Assembly (NCBI RefSeq): GCF_002735905.1
Contig: NZ_PEBD01000010.1
Coordinates: 1,178,001-1,242,000 of the forward strand
Length of the DNA: 64,000 bases
From: Williamsia muralis
GTDB lineage: Bacteria > Actinomycetota > Actinomycetes > Mycobacteriales > Mycobacteriaceae
Direction of reading: 5' to 3'
The notes beneath the pieces are model-generated. The model saw only the letters and a program-made list of their open reading frames with translations, was not told the origin of the DNA and searched no databases. A program made the translations under genes and the position numbers. Shown in pieces: positions 17,509-26,459 of this stretch (its first letter is position 1; every line of letters begins with the position of its first letter).

Positions 17509-18393
17509 ATGAGCACACAGCTGACCGGATCATCAATCGCGTGGCGTGCCCCGATCTCCGATCTGCTGGGCGATCTCGCGGCTGCGGGGTCCCTGCGGTT
17601 CACCGAAGTGGTCGCCGAGAACATGACGCCCGGCGCGTTGCCGGACGGAGTGATCGATCTGCGCGCCCGAGGAGTGACGATCGTGGCGCACGGCGTCAGC
17701 CTGGGCCTCGCCGGAGCCGATGTACCCGACCCGGGGCGTTTGCGCCGACTGGCCGAACTCGCACGTGAACTCGAGTCGCCGGTGGTCAGCGAGCACATCG
17801 CGTTCGTCAGGGCCGCCGACTCGCCCGATCCTCTACATGGCGACGTTCTGGAGGCCGGTCACCTGTTGCCGCCTCCCCGAACACGCGCGGCGTTGACAGT
17901 CCTGTGCGACAACGTCTCCCGTGCCCAAGATGCAGTCGGTGTGCCGCTGGCACTGGAGAACATCGCGGCGCTGATCGCCTGGCCGGAGGATGAGTTCGAC
18001 GAACCCGACTATCTCGCCGAGATCGTCCGGCGCACAGGGGCGCAGTTGGTCCTGGACGTGGCCAACCTCTTCTCGAGCGCAGTCGCGCAGGGGACTGATC
18101 CGCTACACCAGTTGCTGCGATTCCCGTTGTCGCACATCGCCTACGTGCACACCGCAGGCGGGCGTTATCGCCAAGGTCGATATGTGGACACCCATGGCGA
18201 TCCGATGGTCGACGATGTGACGACGTTGCTCACGCAGTTCGTGGCGGGATGCCACCGGGCGCGGATTCGGGTTCCCGGGATCATGCTCGAACGCGACACG
18301 GGCATCAGCCCCGAGACGGTCTTGCCGGGCTTGCGCGCGATCGACGCCGCGATCGAGGAAGGCCGGGTCCGTGAAGTCGACCATTGCGCTTGA
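17509..18393 (+). CDS. DUF692 multinuclear iron oxidative enzyme (MNIO)
   Basis: 294 residues, TIM-barrel DUF692/MNIO family. Hallmark motifs appear in order: FTEVVAEN (Glu 37), AHGVSLGLAG (His 61), SEHIAF (His 96), LALENIAALI (Glu 150, Asn 151), LVLDVANLFSSA (Asp 183, Asn 186), IAYVHTAGG (His 214), VDTHGDPMVDD (Asp 227, His 229) and MLERDTGI (Glu 261). Characterised members (MbnB, TglH, ChrH, bufferin enzymes) use two or three iron ions to oxidise Cys or other residues in ribosomal peptides. It is the first gene of a coupled set whose last two genes encode Cys-rich tails, the obvious substrates. ATG 17509 follows GAGGAGG. Confidence 0.9.
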   Translation: MSTQLTGSSIAWRAPISDLLGDLAAAGSLRFTEVVAENMTPGALPDGVIDLRARGVTIVAHGVSLGLAGADVPDPGRLRRLAELARELESPVVSEHIAFVRAADSPDPLHGDVLEAGHLLPPPRTRAALTVLCDNVSRAQDAVGVPLALENIAALIAWPEDEFDEPDYLAEIVRRTGAQLVLDVANLFSSAVAQGTDPLHQLLRFPLSHIAYVHTAGGRYRQGRYVDTHGDPMVDDVTTLLTQFVAGCHRARIRVPGIMLERDTGISPETVLPGLRAIDAAIEEGRVREVDHCA

Positions 18394-18844
18394 CCGAGAA
18401 CGCGCGGAGCTCGCCGCCCGCCAACGCGAGGTGGTGGGTGAGCTGTTGGCAGGCCGGGTCCCCGCCGGATTCGACCGCGTCGGATCGATGCTGACGAGCG
18501 ACATCCTGGTCGGGAAGCGAGCTTCGGCGGCGCTGCGTGCCGGCCCTCAACTCGAAGCGCTCCCGCGCTGGCGTTCGCGGTTCGGTCAGTTCGGTAGAGA
18601 GATTTCCCTTCGTGGGTGCGCGCATGATGACGTGGCCGCTTTCACGTTGTGGCTCGAGCGTCGCGAAGATCTGGACCCCGAGGCAGCGGATTGGCTCGCG
18701 GTCGAAAAGGTGTACGCAGGTGTCCGGCGGATCGCTTGGGTGCGCTACCGCGGACGTCGAGAACTGGTGATCGGAATGGGTTCGGCGACATGGCATCTGT
18801 CAGGGTCGCGTCCAAGAGTTGTCGACGAGGAGGGGTTGTCATGA
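18371..18844 (+). CDS. probable partner protein of the DUF692 enzyme
   Basis: 157 residues, GTG start behind GAGGAAGG, overlapping the DUF692 gene by 23 bases and the next gene by four (ATGA). It is basic with little hydrophobicity. The N-terminal half is helical (ERAELAARQREVVGELLAGRVPAGFDRVG) and the C-terminal half mixed (VYAGVRRIAWVRYRGRRELVIGMGSATWHLSG). MNIO enzymes usually work with a small substrate-binding partner encoded next door (MbnC, TglI, ChrI, DUF2063-type). Position and size fit that role; I recognise no named domain. Confidence 0.8.
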   Translation: MKSTIALDRERAELAARQREVVGELLAGRVPAGFDRVGSMLTSDILVGKRASAALRAGPQLEALPRWRSRFGQFGREISLRGCAHDDVAAFTLWLERREDLDPEAADWLAVEKVYAGVRRIAWVRYRGRRELVIGMGSATWHLSGSRPRVVDEEGLS

Positions 18845-19089
18845 ACGCACTGTTCATAGTCCTGGCGGTGGGGATACCGGCTCTGCTGTTCGTCTTGCTG
18901 ACCCGATCGGCGCAGCCGGGGCGCCGACGCAGGCGTCGCGGAGGCTGGTCGGGCGACGGCGGCGGGTGGATCGGCGGTTCCGACGGGGGAGGTCACGGCG
19001 ATGGTGGCTCCGGCGGTGGGTCGTGTGGAAGCAGTTGCGGCGGCGGCGGCTCGTCGAGTGGTGGCGGTGGCTGCGGGAGCAGCGGGTAG
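18841..19089 (+). CDS. membrane-anchored Gly-rich protein with three-Cys tail (candidate MNIO substrate)
   Basis: 82 residues. A single N-terminal transmembrane segment (residues 2-20) is followed by a basic RRRRRR patch (28-33), implying the tail faces the cytosol, and then an almost pure Gly/Ser tail. Three Cys lie at 62, 66 and 78 in SCGSSCGGGGSSSGGGGC. The ATG overlaps the partner gene stop, so it is produced in step with the enzyme. Such a tail is too simple to fold on its own and looks like a modification substrate. Precursor status is inferred. Confidence 0.8.
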   Translation: MNALFIVLAVGIPALLFVLLTRSAQPGRRRRRRGGWSGDGGGWIGGSDGGGHGDGGSGGGSCGSSCGGGGSSSGGGGCGSSG

Positions 19090-19101
19090 AAGGGCAAGGC
19101 C

Positions 19102-19467
19102 ATGACAATTCTGATCGTGATCGGCGCGTGTTTGGCCGGCGGGGCGCTGATCGCCCTCATCGCCGTGGTCGGTTCTCGCTCTTCCAGATCAGCTGATCGG
19201 TATCGGGCTCCGGGTCGGGGACCCTGGTACGGCTCGCCGTACAACAATCTCAGTGGCGGGGACGCGTCGACGAACCACGGCGACACCAGCTGGAACGATT
19301 CGTCGGGACCCTGGCACAGCAACAGCTGCGGATCGGGCCATCATCACAATTGCAGCTCGAGCAGCTCGAGCAGCTCGTGCAGCAGTTCAGGATCGTGCAG
19401 TTCGGGGAGTTCCTGCAGTTCCGGAAGCTCCTGTGGCTCAGGGTGCGGTGGTGGCGGAGGCGACTGA
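19102..19467 (+). CDS. membrane-anchored Ser/Cys-rich protein with seven-Cys tail (candidate MNIO substrate)
   Basis: 121 residues, 12 bases after the preceding gene. One transmembrane segment (2-24, with a Cys at 10) is followed by a basic linker, a WYGSPYNN segment, and a Ser/Cys/Gly tail. Tail Cys are at 76, 84, 93, 99, 105, 111 and 115, from 93 to 111 spaced every six residues as CSSSGS and CSSGSS repeats, with a His cluster at 80-82. The regular Cys spacing argues for a repeated chemical modification or metal chelation. No homology is claimed to the Gly-rich protein beyond the same plan. Confidence 0.8.
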   Translation: MTILIVIGACLAGGALIALIAVVGSRSSRSADRYRAPGRGPWYGSPYNNLSGGDASTNHGDTSWNDSSGPWHSNSCGSGHHHNCSSSSSSSSCSSSGSCSSGSSCSSGSSCGSGCGGGGGD

Positions 19468-19499
19468 CCATCGACTCCGCCCCACCGACACGTCGCGCG

Positions 19500-20450
19500 T
19501 CAGTTCGCGTGCAGCGCCGCGTTGAGTTCGATGCCATCGCCCTTCCACGGAACGACCTCGACCGCACCGGTTGTGCTGTTGCGGCGGAACAAGATGTTGC
19601 TCTTGCCCGACAGCTCCCGTGCCTTGACCACGGTGCCGTCAGGCCCGGTGACCTTGGTGCCCGCAGTCACATAGAGCCCTGCTTCGACGACGCAGTCGTC
19701 GCCGAGCGCAATACCGCACCCTGAGTTGGCGCCCAGCAAGCAGCGCTTGCCGAGCGAGATGATCTCTTTGCCGCCGCCGGACAGGGTGCCCATCGTCGAT
19801 GCGCCACCGCCGACGTCGGATCCGTCGCCGACGATGACCCCGGCGGAGATCCGGCCCTCGATCATCGACTGTCCGAGTGTGCCGGCGTTGTAGTTCACGA
19901 ATCCCTCGTGCATCACCGTGGTGCCCTCGGCAAGGTGCGCGCCAAGCCGGACGCGGCCGGCGTCTGCGATCCGGACTCCGCTCGGCACAACGTAATCGAC
20001 CATTCGAGGGAACTTGTCGATGCCGTACACGGTGACCTGACCGCGGCTTCTGAGCTTGGCCCGCGTCAGCTCGAAACCTTCGACGGCACACGGGCCGAAG
20101 TTGGTCCACACCACATTCGACAGCTTCCCGAAGATACCGTCCATGTTCGCCCCGTGGGGAACGACGAGGCGATGTGAGAGCAGGTGCAGTCGCAGGTATG
20201 CGTCGTGGGCGTCGGAAGGTGCGTCGGCCAGCGCGATCGAGGTGCGGACCGCCACGGTGCGCACCCCGCGGTCGGTGTCGCTGCCCACGAGTGAGGCGAG
20301 GTCGGCGGGTACGTCATCGCCTTCGAGGAGAGCTGTACCGGATTCGGTCACCTCGGTGAGTTCGGGCGAGGGATACCAGGTGTCGAGGACCGCCCCGTCA
20401 TCGGTGATGGTGGCGATGCCGATGGCTGAGGCTCCAGATGCGTTGGTCAC
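19500..20450 (-). CDS. dapD: tetrahydrodipicolinate N-succinyltransferase DapD
   Basis: 316 residues, matching the 317-residue actinobacterial form. N-terminal domain then a left-handed beta-helix: [33 protein letters not shown] region, the [23 protein letters not shown] stretch and [23 protein letters not shown]. It adds succinate from succinyl-CoA to tetrahydrodipicolinate in diaminopimelate synthesis. GTG 20450 is chosen because homologs start near the [11 protein letters not shown] stretch; a TAAACT -10-like hexamer eight bases upstream suggests a leaderless message. It faces the AraC gene divergently. Confidence 0.92.
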   Translation of the reverse strand: MTNASGASAIGIATITDDGAVLDTWYPSPELTEVTESGTALLEGDDVPADLASLVGSDTDRGVRTVAVRTSIALADAPSDAHDAYLRLHLLSHRLVVPHGANMDGIFGKLSNVVWTNFGPCAVEGFELTRAKLRSRGQVTVYGIDKFPRMVDYVVPSGVRIADAGRVRLGAHLAEGTTVMHEGFVNYNAGTLGQSMIEGRISAGVIVGDGSDVGGGASTMGTLSGGGKEIISLGKRCLLGANSGCGIALGDDCVVEAGLYVTAGTKVTGPDGTVVKARELSGKSNILFRRNSTTGAVEVVPWKGDGIELNAALHAN

Positions 20451-20497
20451 GGGTCCTGAGTTTACGCGGAGCAACTTCACGCAGGACAATCCAGAGC

Positions 20498-21259
20498 GTG
20501 TCCGAATACGTCACCTACCGCGAACGTCGCTCGTCGCTGGTGCCCGCGACGATCTGGTGGCGCAGCGGCCCGGCAGGTCTCACCGAAATATTGCCGGATG
20601 GATGCATGGACCTGATATGGACGGGCACAGATCTGATGATCGCCGGACCGGACACCGGACCCGTCGTCGTGGAGGGATCGCGCACGGCAGAGATGACCGC
20701 CTTGCGATTCGAGCCGGGCGTGGCCCCGGTTGTCTTCGATTGTGCCGCAGACGAACTGATCAACAGCAGGATCGCGCTCGCCGATGTGTTGCCGGCCCGT
20801 GCGGCACGCCTGCTCACCGAACAGGTGGCATCCGCCGCGGATCCTGCAGGAGTACTACAGAGATGCGCCGCCGACAGCCTCGCCCGGAGGCCGCCCCCGC
20901 GATGGCTCCGTCCGGCGACCGCACTGTTGGCGGAGGGTCAGCCGGTGAGCCGGGTCGCCGACGAGGTGAGCGTGAGCCCGCGTCAGCTCCAGCGATGGTC
21001 ACGGCACCACTACGGGTACGGCGCCAAGGCGCTCGCGCGGATCCTTCGGGTGGATTCGGCGCTGGATGGTCTACGGGCCGGGGTCCCGCTCACACAGGTG
21101 GCCCACTCGGCCGGGTACGCCGACTACGCGCACATGTTCCGCGAGGTCCGGGCGGTCACCGGGAAGGCCCCGGCCCACTTTGCTCGCAGTCGGATGGACA
21201 ACTCGTGGGAGCGAGCGGTGGGCGACTACGGTGAACCACGTGAGTATTCCGGCCCTTGA
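20498..21259 (+). CDS. AraC-family transcriptional regulator
   Basis: 253 residues. The N-terminal half ([32 protein letters not shown]) is the DUF6597-like sensor domain of many actinobacterial AraC proteins. The C-terminal half has two helix-turn-helix motifs: [22 protein letters not shown] and [28 protein letters not shown]. It is divergent from dapD with starts 48 bases apart, and overlaps dapE by 29 bases, so control of the dap genes is possible but unproven. GTG 20498 is the likely start. Confidence 0.85.
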   Translation: MSEYVTYRERRSSLVPATIWWRSGPAGLTEILPDGCMDLIWTGTDLMIAGPDTGPVVVEGSRTAEMTALRFEPGVAPVVFDCAADELINSRIALADVLPARAARLLTEQVASAADPAGVLQRCAADSLARRPPPRWLRPATALLAEGQPVSRVADEVSVSPRQLQRWSRHHYGYGAKALARILRVDSALDGLRAGVPLTQVAHSAGYADYAHMFREVRAVTGKAPAHFARSRMDNSWERAVGDYGEPREYSGP

Positions 21260-22343
21260 CCTGCGCGCCGACCCGATCGACCTGACGGCAGCGCTCGTCG
21301 ACATCCCCAGTGTCAGTCATGACGAAGCCGCGATCGCGGATGCCGTGGAGATCGCGATACGCGAGCAGACCTCTGGTTTCGAGGTGCTGCGCCACGGCAA
21401 CCGGGTGCTCGCTCGCACCGATCGCGGGAAGTCCCGTCGAGTGGTGCTGGCCGGTCACCTCGACACCGTCCCCATCGCCGACAACGTCCCGAGTCGCCGT
21501 GAGACGGTCGGCGGTGAGGGTGACGTGCTCCACGGATGCGGCACCGTCGACATGAAGTCCGGCGACGCGGTTTTCCTGCACCTCGCCGCCACACTCGACG
21601 ACCCGAACTGCGATCTGACCCTGATCTTCTACGACTGCGAAGAGATCGCCGCGACATACAACGGCCTCGGGGTCATCGAGCGTGAGTTGCCACAGTGGCT
21701 CGTCGGTGATGTCGCCATCCTGGGTGAGCCCACCGCGGGTCAGATCGAGGCGGGTTGTCAGGGCACCCTGAGGGTGAGGTTGAGCACCGCGGGTGTGCGC
21801 GCCCACTCGGCTCGCTCATGGCTGGGTGACAACGCGATCCACAGGCTGGGTTCGGTGCTCCAGACCCTGGCCGCCTACGAGGCGCGCCGAGTGGACATCG
21901 ACGGGTGCGAATACCGGGAAGGTCTCTCGGCCGTGCGCATCGAGGGCGGTGTCGCGGGAAACGTCGTACCCGACGTGGCGAGCGTCGACGTGAACTTTCG
22001 GTTCGCCCCGGACCGGTCGGTGGAGCAGGCGACCGACCACGTCCGTCAGCTGTTCTCGGACGAGATCGCCTCGGGCGCAGTGACCTTCGAAGTGACGGAC
22101 TCGGCGGCGGGAGCGCTGCCCGGACTCGGGCATCCGGCGGCTGCGGCCCTGGTCGGGGCAGCAGGCGGGCAGTTCCGGGCCAAGTACGGGTGGACCGATG
22201 TGTCCCGGTTCTCGGCGCTCGGGATCCCGGCGGTCAATTTCGGGCCGGGTGACCCGAATCTCGCGCACAAACGCGACGAACGGGTGCCCACCGCGCAGAT
22301 CACCGAGGTGACCGACGTTCTTCGGCGATATCTCACCGCCTGA
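21231..22343 (+). CDS. dapE: succinyl-diaminopimelate desuccinylase DapE
   Basis: About 370 residues of the M20 zinc peptidase family. AGHLDTVP carries the first metal His and Asp, [12 protein letters not shown] the bridging Asp, and [14 protein letters not shown] the catalytic Glu pair; [14 protein letters not shown] and the final [18 protein letters not shown] complete the site. It releases succinate to give LL-diaminopimelate for peptidoglycan and lysine. GTG 21231 or 21240 could start translation; both fall inside the AraC gene end. Confidence 0.92.
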   Translation: MNHVSIPALDLRADPIDLTAALVDIPSVSHDEAAIADAVEIAIREQTSGFEVLRHGNRVLARTDRGKSRRVVLAGHLDTVPIADNVPSRRETVGGEGDVLHGCGTVDMKSGDAVFLHLAATLDDPNCDLTLIFYDCEEIAATYNGLGVIERELPQWLVGDVAILGEPTAGQIEAGCQGTLRVRLSTAGVRAHSARSWLGDNAIHRLGSVLQTLAAYEARRVDIDGCEYREGLSAVRIEGGVAGNVVPDVASVDVNFRFAPDRSVEQATDHVRQLFSDEIASGAVTFEVTDSAAGALPGLGHPAAAALVGAAGGQFRAKYGWTDVSRFSALGIPAVNFGPGDPNLAHKRDERVPTAQITEVTDVLRRYLTA

Positions 22344-22391
22344 CCGCCTGCTCGGGGGCCGACATCTGCCGACCGTTGCTAGCGTCGTGGC

Positions 22392-23138
22392 ATGTCAACA
22401 CCCGACCGAGACACCCGGCTCAGCTATCGCGGGGCGGCCCGGATCCGCGAGGATCACGACAAGCCTGTTCAGACCACCGACCAGCGCCTGCTGCGATCAC
22501 CCGATTCGGCACGTGACCCCTGGAGGGTGCTGCGCATCCAGTCCGAATTCGTCGAGGGTTTCGACACGCTATCGACGGTCTCGTCCGCGGTGACCGTGTT
22601 CGGTTCGGCTCGCGTGCAACCAGGTTCCCCGTTCTACGAACTGGGCCGCGAGCTGGGGGCGGCGCTGGCCGACGCGGGGTATCCGGTGATCACCGGTGGC
22701 GGACCCGGCCTGATGGAAGCGGTCAATCGCGGGGCCTGCGAGAACGGTGGTTACTCCATCGGGCTCGGCATCGAGCTGCCGTTCGAGCAGAACCTGAACG
22801 AATGGGTCGACCTCGGCATCAATTTCCGGTACTTCTTCGTCCGTAAGACCATGTTCGTGAAGTATGCGCAGGCCTTCATCTGCTTGCCCGGCGGCTTCGG
22901 AACGCTCGACGAACTCTTCGAGGCTCTCACGCTGGTGCAGACCCGCAAAGTGGTCCAATTTCCGATCGTCCTGTTGGGCAAGGACTTCTGGGAACCGCTC
23001 CTGGCCTGGGTCCGTACGACGATGGCCGGTGAGGGCCTGGTGTCCGAAGCGGACATCGAGCTCCTGCAGGTGACCGATTCGGTGACCGAAGCAGTCGCGA
23101 TCGTAGACGAATCGCGCCAGCGGCAGGCCAAATCATGA
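22392..23138 (+). CDS. LOG-family protein (TIGR00730), long form
   Basis: 248 residues. A 65-residue N-terminal extension precedes the Rossmann-like LOG fold: VTVFGSARV, VITGGGPGLMEAVNRGACENGG, and PGGFGTLDELFEALT, the nucleotide-binding and catalytic motif of cytokinin riboside phosphate phosphoribohydrolases. Bacterial members cleave nucleoside 5'-monophosphates to base and ribose 5-phosphate. TAGCGT six bases before the ATG suggests leaderless transcription. Its stop overlaps a second, shorter LOG gene (ATGA). Confidence 0.88.
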   Translation: MSTPDRDTRLSYRGAARIREDHDKPVQTTDQRLLRSPDSARDPWRVLRIQSEFVEGFDTLSTVSSAVTVFGSARVQPGSPFYELGRELGAALADAGYPVITGGGPGLMEAVNRGACENGGYSIGLGIELPFEQNLNEWVDLGINFRYFFVRKTMFVKYAQAFICLPGGFGTLDELFEALTLVQTRKVVQFPIVLLGKDFWEPLLAWVRTTMAGEGLVSEADIELLQVTDSVTEAVAIVDESRQRQAKS

Positions 23139-23674
23139 GTGCGATCTGCGTGTACTGCGCATCCGGACCGGTGCCTGCCTCGTACCTGCAGCTGGCGGCC
23201 GAGCTCGGCACCGCCATCGGAAGCACCGGGAACACGCTGGTGTCCGGGGGTGGCAACGTCTCCATGATGGGTGCGGTGGCACAGGCGACCCGCGACGCCG
23301 GTGGCCACACCGTAGGGATCATCCCCAAAGCGCTGGTGCACCGCGAAGTCGCGGACACCGACGCCGACGAACTCGTCGTCACCGACACCATGCGCGAGCG
23401 CAAGCAGCAGATGGACGACCGGGCCGATGCGTTCATCACCCTGCCCGGAGGTATCGGGACACTCGAAGAACTGTTCGAGACATGGACGGCCGGCTACCTC
23501 GGCATGCACGCCAAGCCTGTGGTCCTGCTCGATCCCGGAGGACATTACGACCCGCTTGTTCGGTGGTTGCGCGACCTGACGGCAACCGGGTTCGTCTCCA
23601 CGCATGCACTCGATCGGCTTGTCGTCACCAAGTCGGTCCGCGACGCTTTGGCAGCGTGCAATATTTATCTGTGA
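23135..23674 (+). CDS. LOG-family protein (Rv1205-like), short form
   Basis: 179 residues, close to the 187 of M. tuberculosis Rv1205. ICVYCASGPVP, LVSGGGNVSMMGAVAQATRDAGG, and LPGGIGTLEELFETWT are the LOG motifs. In M. tuberculosis Rv1205 makes cytokinin-type bases from adenosine monophosphate derivatives. The coupled start with the longer LOG paralogue suggests the two are made together, perhaps as heteromers. It lies directly before fadD6 as in mycobacteria. Confidence 0.88.
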   Translation: MSAICVYCASGPVPASYLQLAAELGTAIGSTGNTLVSGGGNVSMMGAVAQATRDAGGHTVGIIPKALVHREVADTDADELVVTDTMRERKQQMDDRADAFITLPGGIGTLEELFETWTAGYLGMHAKPVVLLDPGGHYDPLVRWLRDLTATGFVSTHALDRLVVTKSVRDALAACNIYL

Positions 23675-23758
23675 ATATCGGTAACCTCATCGCGAACGTG
23701 CCGTGCGGAGCTCTACGGAGCTCGTTTGGGGGCACAACGGACAAGCATCGGAGCTCAG

Positions 23759-25540
23759 GTGGCAAGTGAATCCCGGACAAGTGTTGGACTTCTCGACGTT
23801 GCGAAGGGCGCGCTTGCAATGGTGCCGGACGTACCCGGCATCGTCAGGCACGCACCGGGGCTGATCCTTCGCAGGCCGTCGGCGGAGTCGACGATCGGGT
23901 CGGTGTTCAACTCGCTGGTGGCAAAACACCCCGAGCGGCCTTTCATCCGGTTCGAGGGCAATTCCATCACCTACGGTGAAGCCAATCGCCGGATCAACCG
24001 CTATGCCGATTTCTTCAGCAAGAACGGTGTGGGACAGGGCGACGTCGTAGGCGTACTCGCGAAGAACCATCCACAGACGCTCCTGGTGATGATCGCCGCG
24101 GTGAAGCTCGGCGCAGTGGCAGGGATGCTGAACTACAACCAGCGTGGGAAGGTGCTCACCCACAGCCTCGGGATCCTCGAGGCCACCGTTCTCGTGGTCG
24201 ACCCGGAGGTTCGCGAAGCCCTCGAATCGATCGACGACGACCACGTGCTGCCCTCGGTCACAGTTGATTTCGATGAGCTCGACGAGGCCACCGAAGGTCT
24301 GAGCGACGAGAACCCTGCGGTCACCGCCGGGCTTCCCGCAAAGACCAAGGCGTTCTACATCTTCACCTCCGGCACCACGGGGATGCCGAAGGCCAGCATC
24401 ATGTCTCACTACCGCTGGATGACCAGCATGGACGGCATCGGTGGGATGGGTGTGCGGCTTCGCCACAGCGACACCATGTATTCGGCGCTGCCGCTCTACC
24501 ACAACAATGCACTGACAGTTGCGCTGTCGTCGGTGCTGGCGTCCGGCGCATGCCTCGCGATCGGGAAGTCGTTCTCGGCATCCCGCTTCTGGGACGACGT
24601 GATCCAGAACCGGGCCACTGCGTTCTGCTACATCGGCGAACTCTGCCGGTACCTGATGGCCCAGCCCGAGAAGCCGACTGACCGCAGCCATGGTGTGAAG
24701 GTGATCGTCGGCAACGGCATGCGGGCCGAGATCTGGGAGAAATTCACCCAACGCTTCGGCATCGAGCGGGTTGTCGAGTTCTACGGCGCCTCCGAGCTCA
24801 ACCTGGCATTCATCAACGTGTTCAACCTGACCCGCACCGCCGGGTTCTGCCCGCTGCCGTACAAGGTCGTCGAGTACGACCACGAGACAGGCGACCCGAA
24901 ACGCAACGGCGACGGCCGTCTGACAAAGGTCTCGAAAGGTGAAGCAGGACTGCTCATCTCGGAGATCTCCGATCGGGTGCCCTTCGATGGTTACACCGAT
25001 GAAGAGGCGTCCAACAAGAAGATCATCTCCGACGCGTTCAAGGAGGGTGACCGGTGGTTCAACTCCGGTGACCTCGTGCGCGATCTCGGTATGTCGCACA
25101 TCGCCTTTGTCGACCGGCTCGGTGACACCTTCCGCTGGAAGGGCGAGAACGTCGCGACCACCGAGGTCGAAGGTGCTCTGGCAGGTGTCGACACTCTCGA
25201 TCAGGCCGTGGTCTACGGCGTGGAGGTGCCGGGCAGTGACGGCAAGGCGGGTATGGCGTCGGTGACCGTCCGTGAGGGCGCCGACCTGGATCCGAGGGCG
25301 CTCGCGAAACACCTATACGACGAGCTGCCCCCGTACGCGGTCCCGCTGTTCCTCCGGGTCGTGGATCAGCTCGAGCAGACGTCGACATTCAAGAACCGCA
25401 AGGTCGAGCTGCGCGATCAGGGTTACACGGAGGTCGGCGACGATGCGCTCTATGTTTTGACCGGTAGCGAAGACGGGTACGTCGAGTTCTACGATGAGTA
25501 CCCCGATGACGTTGCCGGAGCCAAAGTCCCCCGCGGATAA
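23759..25540 (+). CDS. fadD6: long-chain fatty acyl-CoA synthetase FadD6-like
   Basis: 593 residues, ANL superfamily. AMP-binding P-loop FIFTSGTTG-type motif reads YIFTSGTTGMPKA, with FYGASELNLAF (the YGxxE motif) and WFNSGDLVRDLG plus DRLGDTFRWKGENV near the hinge. LPPYAVPLFLRV and FKNRKVELRDQGY hold the C-terminal lysine region. It activates very-long or long fatty acids as in the FATP/FadD6 group. GTG 23759 follows CGGAG; a TTG at 23726 would add eleven residues. It overlaps folP2. Confidence 0.9.
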   Translation: MASESRTSVGLLDVAKGALAMVPDVPGIVRHAPGLILRRPSAESTIGSVFNSLVAKHPERPFIRFEGNSITYGEANRRINRYADFFSKNGVGQGDVVGVLAKNHPQTLLVMIAAVKLGAVAGMLNYNQRGKVLTHSLGILEATVLVVDPEVREALESIDDDHVLPSVTVDFDELDEATEGLSDENPAVTAGLPAKTKAFYIFTSGTTGMPKASIMSHYRWMTSMDGIGGMGVRLRHSDTMYSALPLYHNNALTVALSSVLASGACLAIGKSFSASRFWDDVIQNRATAFCYIGELCRYLMAQPEKPTDRSHGVKVIVGNGMRAEIWEKFTQRFGIERVVEFYGASELNLAFINVFNLTRTAGFCPLPYKVVEYDHETGDPKRNGDGRLTKVSKGEAGLLISEISDRVPFDGYTDEEASNKKIISDAFKEGDRWFNSGDLVRDLGMSHIAFVDRLGDTFRWKGENVATTEVEGALAGVDTLDQAVVYGVEVPGSDGKAGMASVTVREGADLDPRALAKHLYDELPPYAVPLFLRVVDQLEQTSTFKNRKVELRDQGYTEVGDDALYVLTGSEDGYVEFYDEYPDDVAGAKVPRG

Positions 25541-26459
25541 GCCGATCCCGAGCGCGCAGCCGGTGGGGGCTGACGCGTGGTCGGCGCACGCGCCGGTGTC
25601 GCCGACCCTCTGTGGCCGTGCGGTCGCGACGGATCGTGCGTTGGTCATGGCAATCGTCAATCGGACACCTGATTCGTTCTACGACCGTGGGTCCAGCTTC
25701 ACCGACGATGGCGCGAAGTCCCGAGTCGAGCAGGTGGTCGCCGAGGGCGCGGACATCGTCGACATCGGCGGGGTGAAGGCGGGTCCCGGTGTCGAGGTTG
25801 ACGCCGCCGAGGAGATCGACCGGGTGTTGCCGATGGTCGAGTGGATCCGTCACCGGCATCCGGATCTCATCATCAGCGTCGACACGTGGCGCGCCGATGT
25901 GGCCCGCAAAGCAGTGGACGCCGGGGCGGATCTGATCAACGACACGTGGGCGGGGGCCGATCCAGACCTGGTCTCGGTGGCCGCCGAGATGTCGGCGGGC
26001 ATCGTCTGTTCGCACACCGGGGGAGCGGTACCGCGTACCCGCCCCCACAGGGTTCGGTACCCGGACGTGGTGGCCGACGTGCTCGCGGAGGTCACGAAAG
26101 CTGCCGACCGCGCGGCTGCCGCAGGCGTGCGCCGTGATTCGATTGTCATCGATCCGACGCATGACTTCGGGAAGAACACCCATCACGGGTTGGCTTTGTT
26201 ACGCCAGGTGAACGTTCTGGTTAATACCGGCTGGCCAGTGCTGATGGCACTGAGCAACAAGGATTTTGTAGGGGAGACTCTAGGGGTAGGCCTGGAAGAT
26301 CGGCTGGAGGGGACACTGGCCGCGACAGCACTTGCCGCTTCGGCGGGAGCACGAGTGTTTCGCGTTCACGAGGTTGCCGCCACACGAAGGGTGGTCGAGA
26401 TGGTTGCCGCGATAGCCGGAACCAGACCACCTGCCCGAACAGTAAGGGGTTTGGCATGA
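25494..26459 (+). CDS. folP2: dihydropteroate synthase-like protein FolP2
   Basis: 321 residues. Pterin-binding TIM-barrel motifs: MAIVNRTPDSFYDRG, VDIGGVKAGPGVEVDAAEEIDRV, ISVDTWRADVARKAVDAGADLINDTW, and IDPTHDFGKNTHHGLALL. In M. tuberculosis the gene in this place (Rv1207) lacks dihydropteroate synthase activity, so catalysis cannot be assumed. The gene starts inside the end of fadD6 and its stop overlaps gpgS (ATGA), matching the mycobacterial cluster. Start could also be ATG 25506. Confidence 0.88.
   Translation: MSTPMTLPEPKSPADKPIPSAQPVGADAWSAHAPVSPTLCGRAVATDRALVMAIVNRTPDSFYDRGSSFTDDGAKSRVEQVVAEGADIVDIGGVKAGPGVEVDAAEEIDRVLPMVEWIRHRHPDLIISVDTWRADVARKAVDAGADLINDTWAGADPDLVSVAAEMSAGIVCSHTGGAVPRTRPHRVRYPDVVADVLAEVTKAADRAAAAGVRRDSIVIDPTHDFGKNTHHGLALLRQVNVLVNTGWPVLMALSNKDFVGETLGVGLEDRLEGTLAATALAASAGARVFRVHEVAATRRVVEMVAAIAGTRPPARTVRGLA

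Noticed and set aside
23687-25312. Long frame antisense to fadD6
   Set aside because: No recognizable domain; shadow of the GC-skewed codon positions of the real gene.
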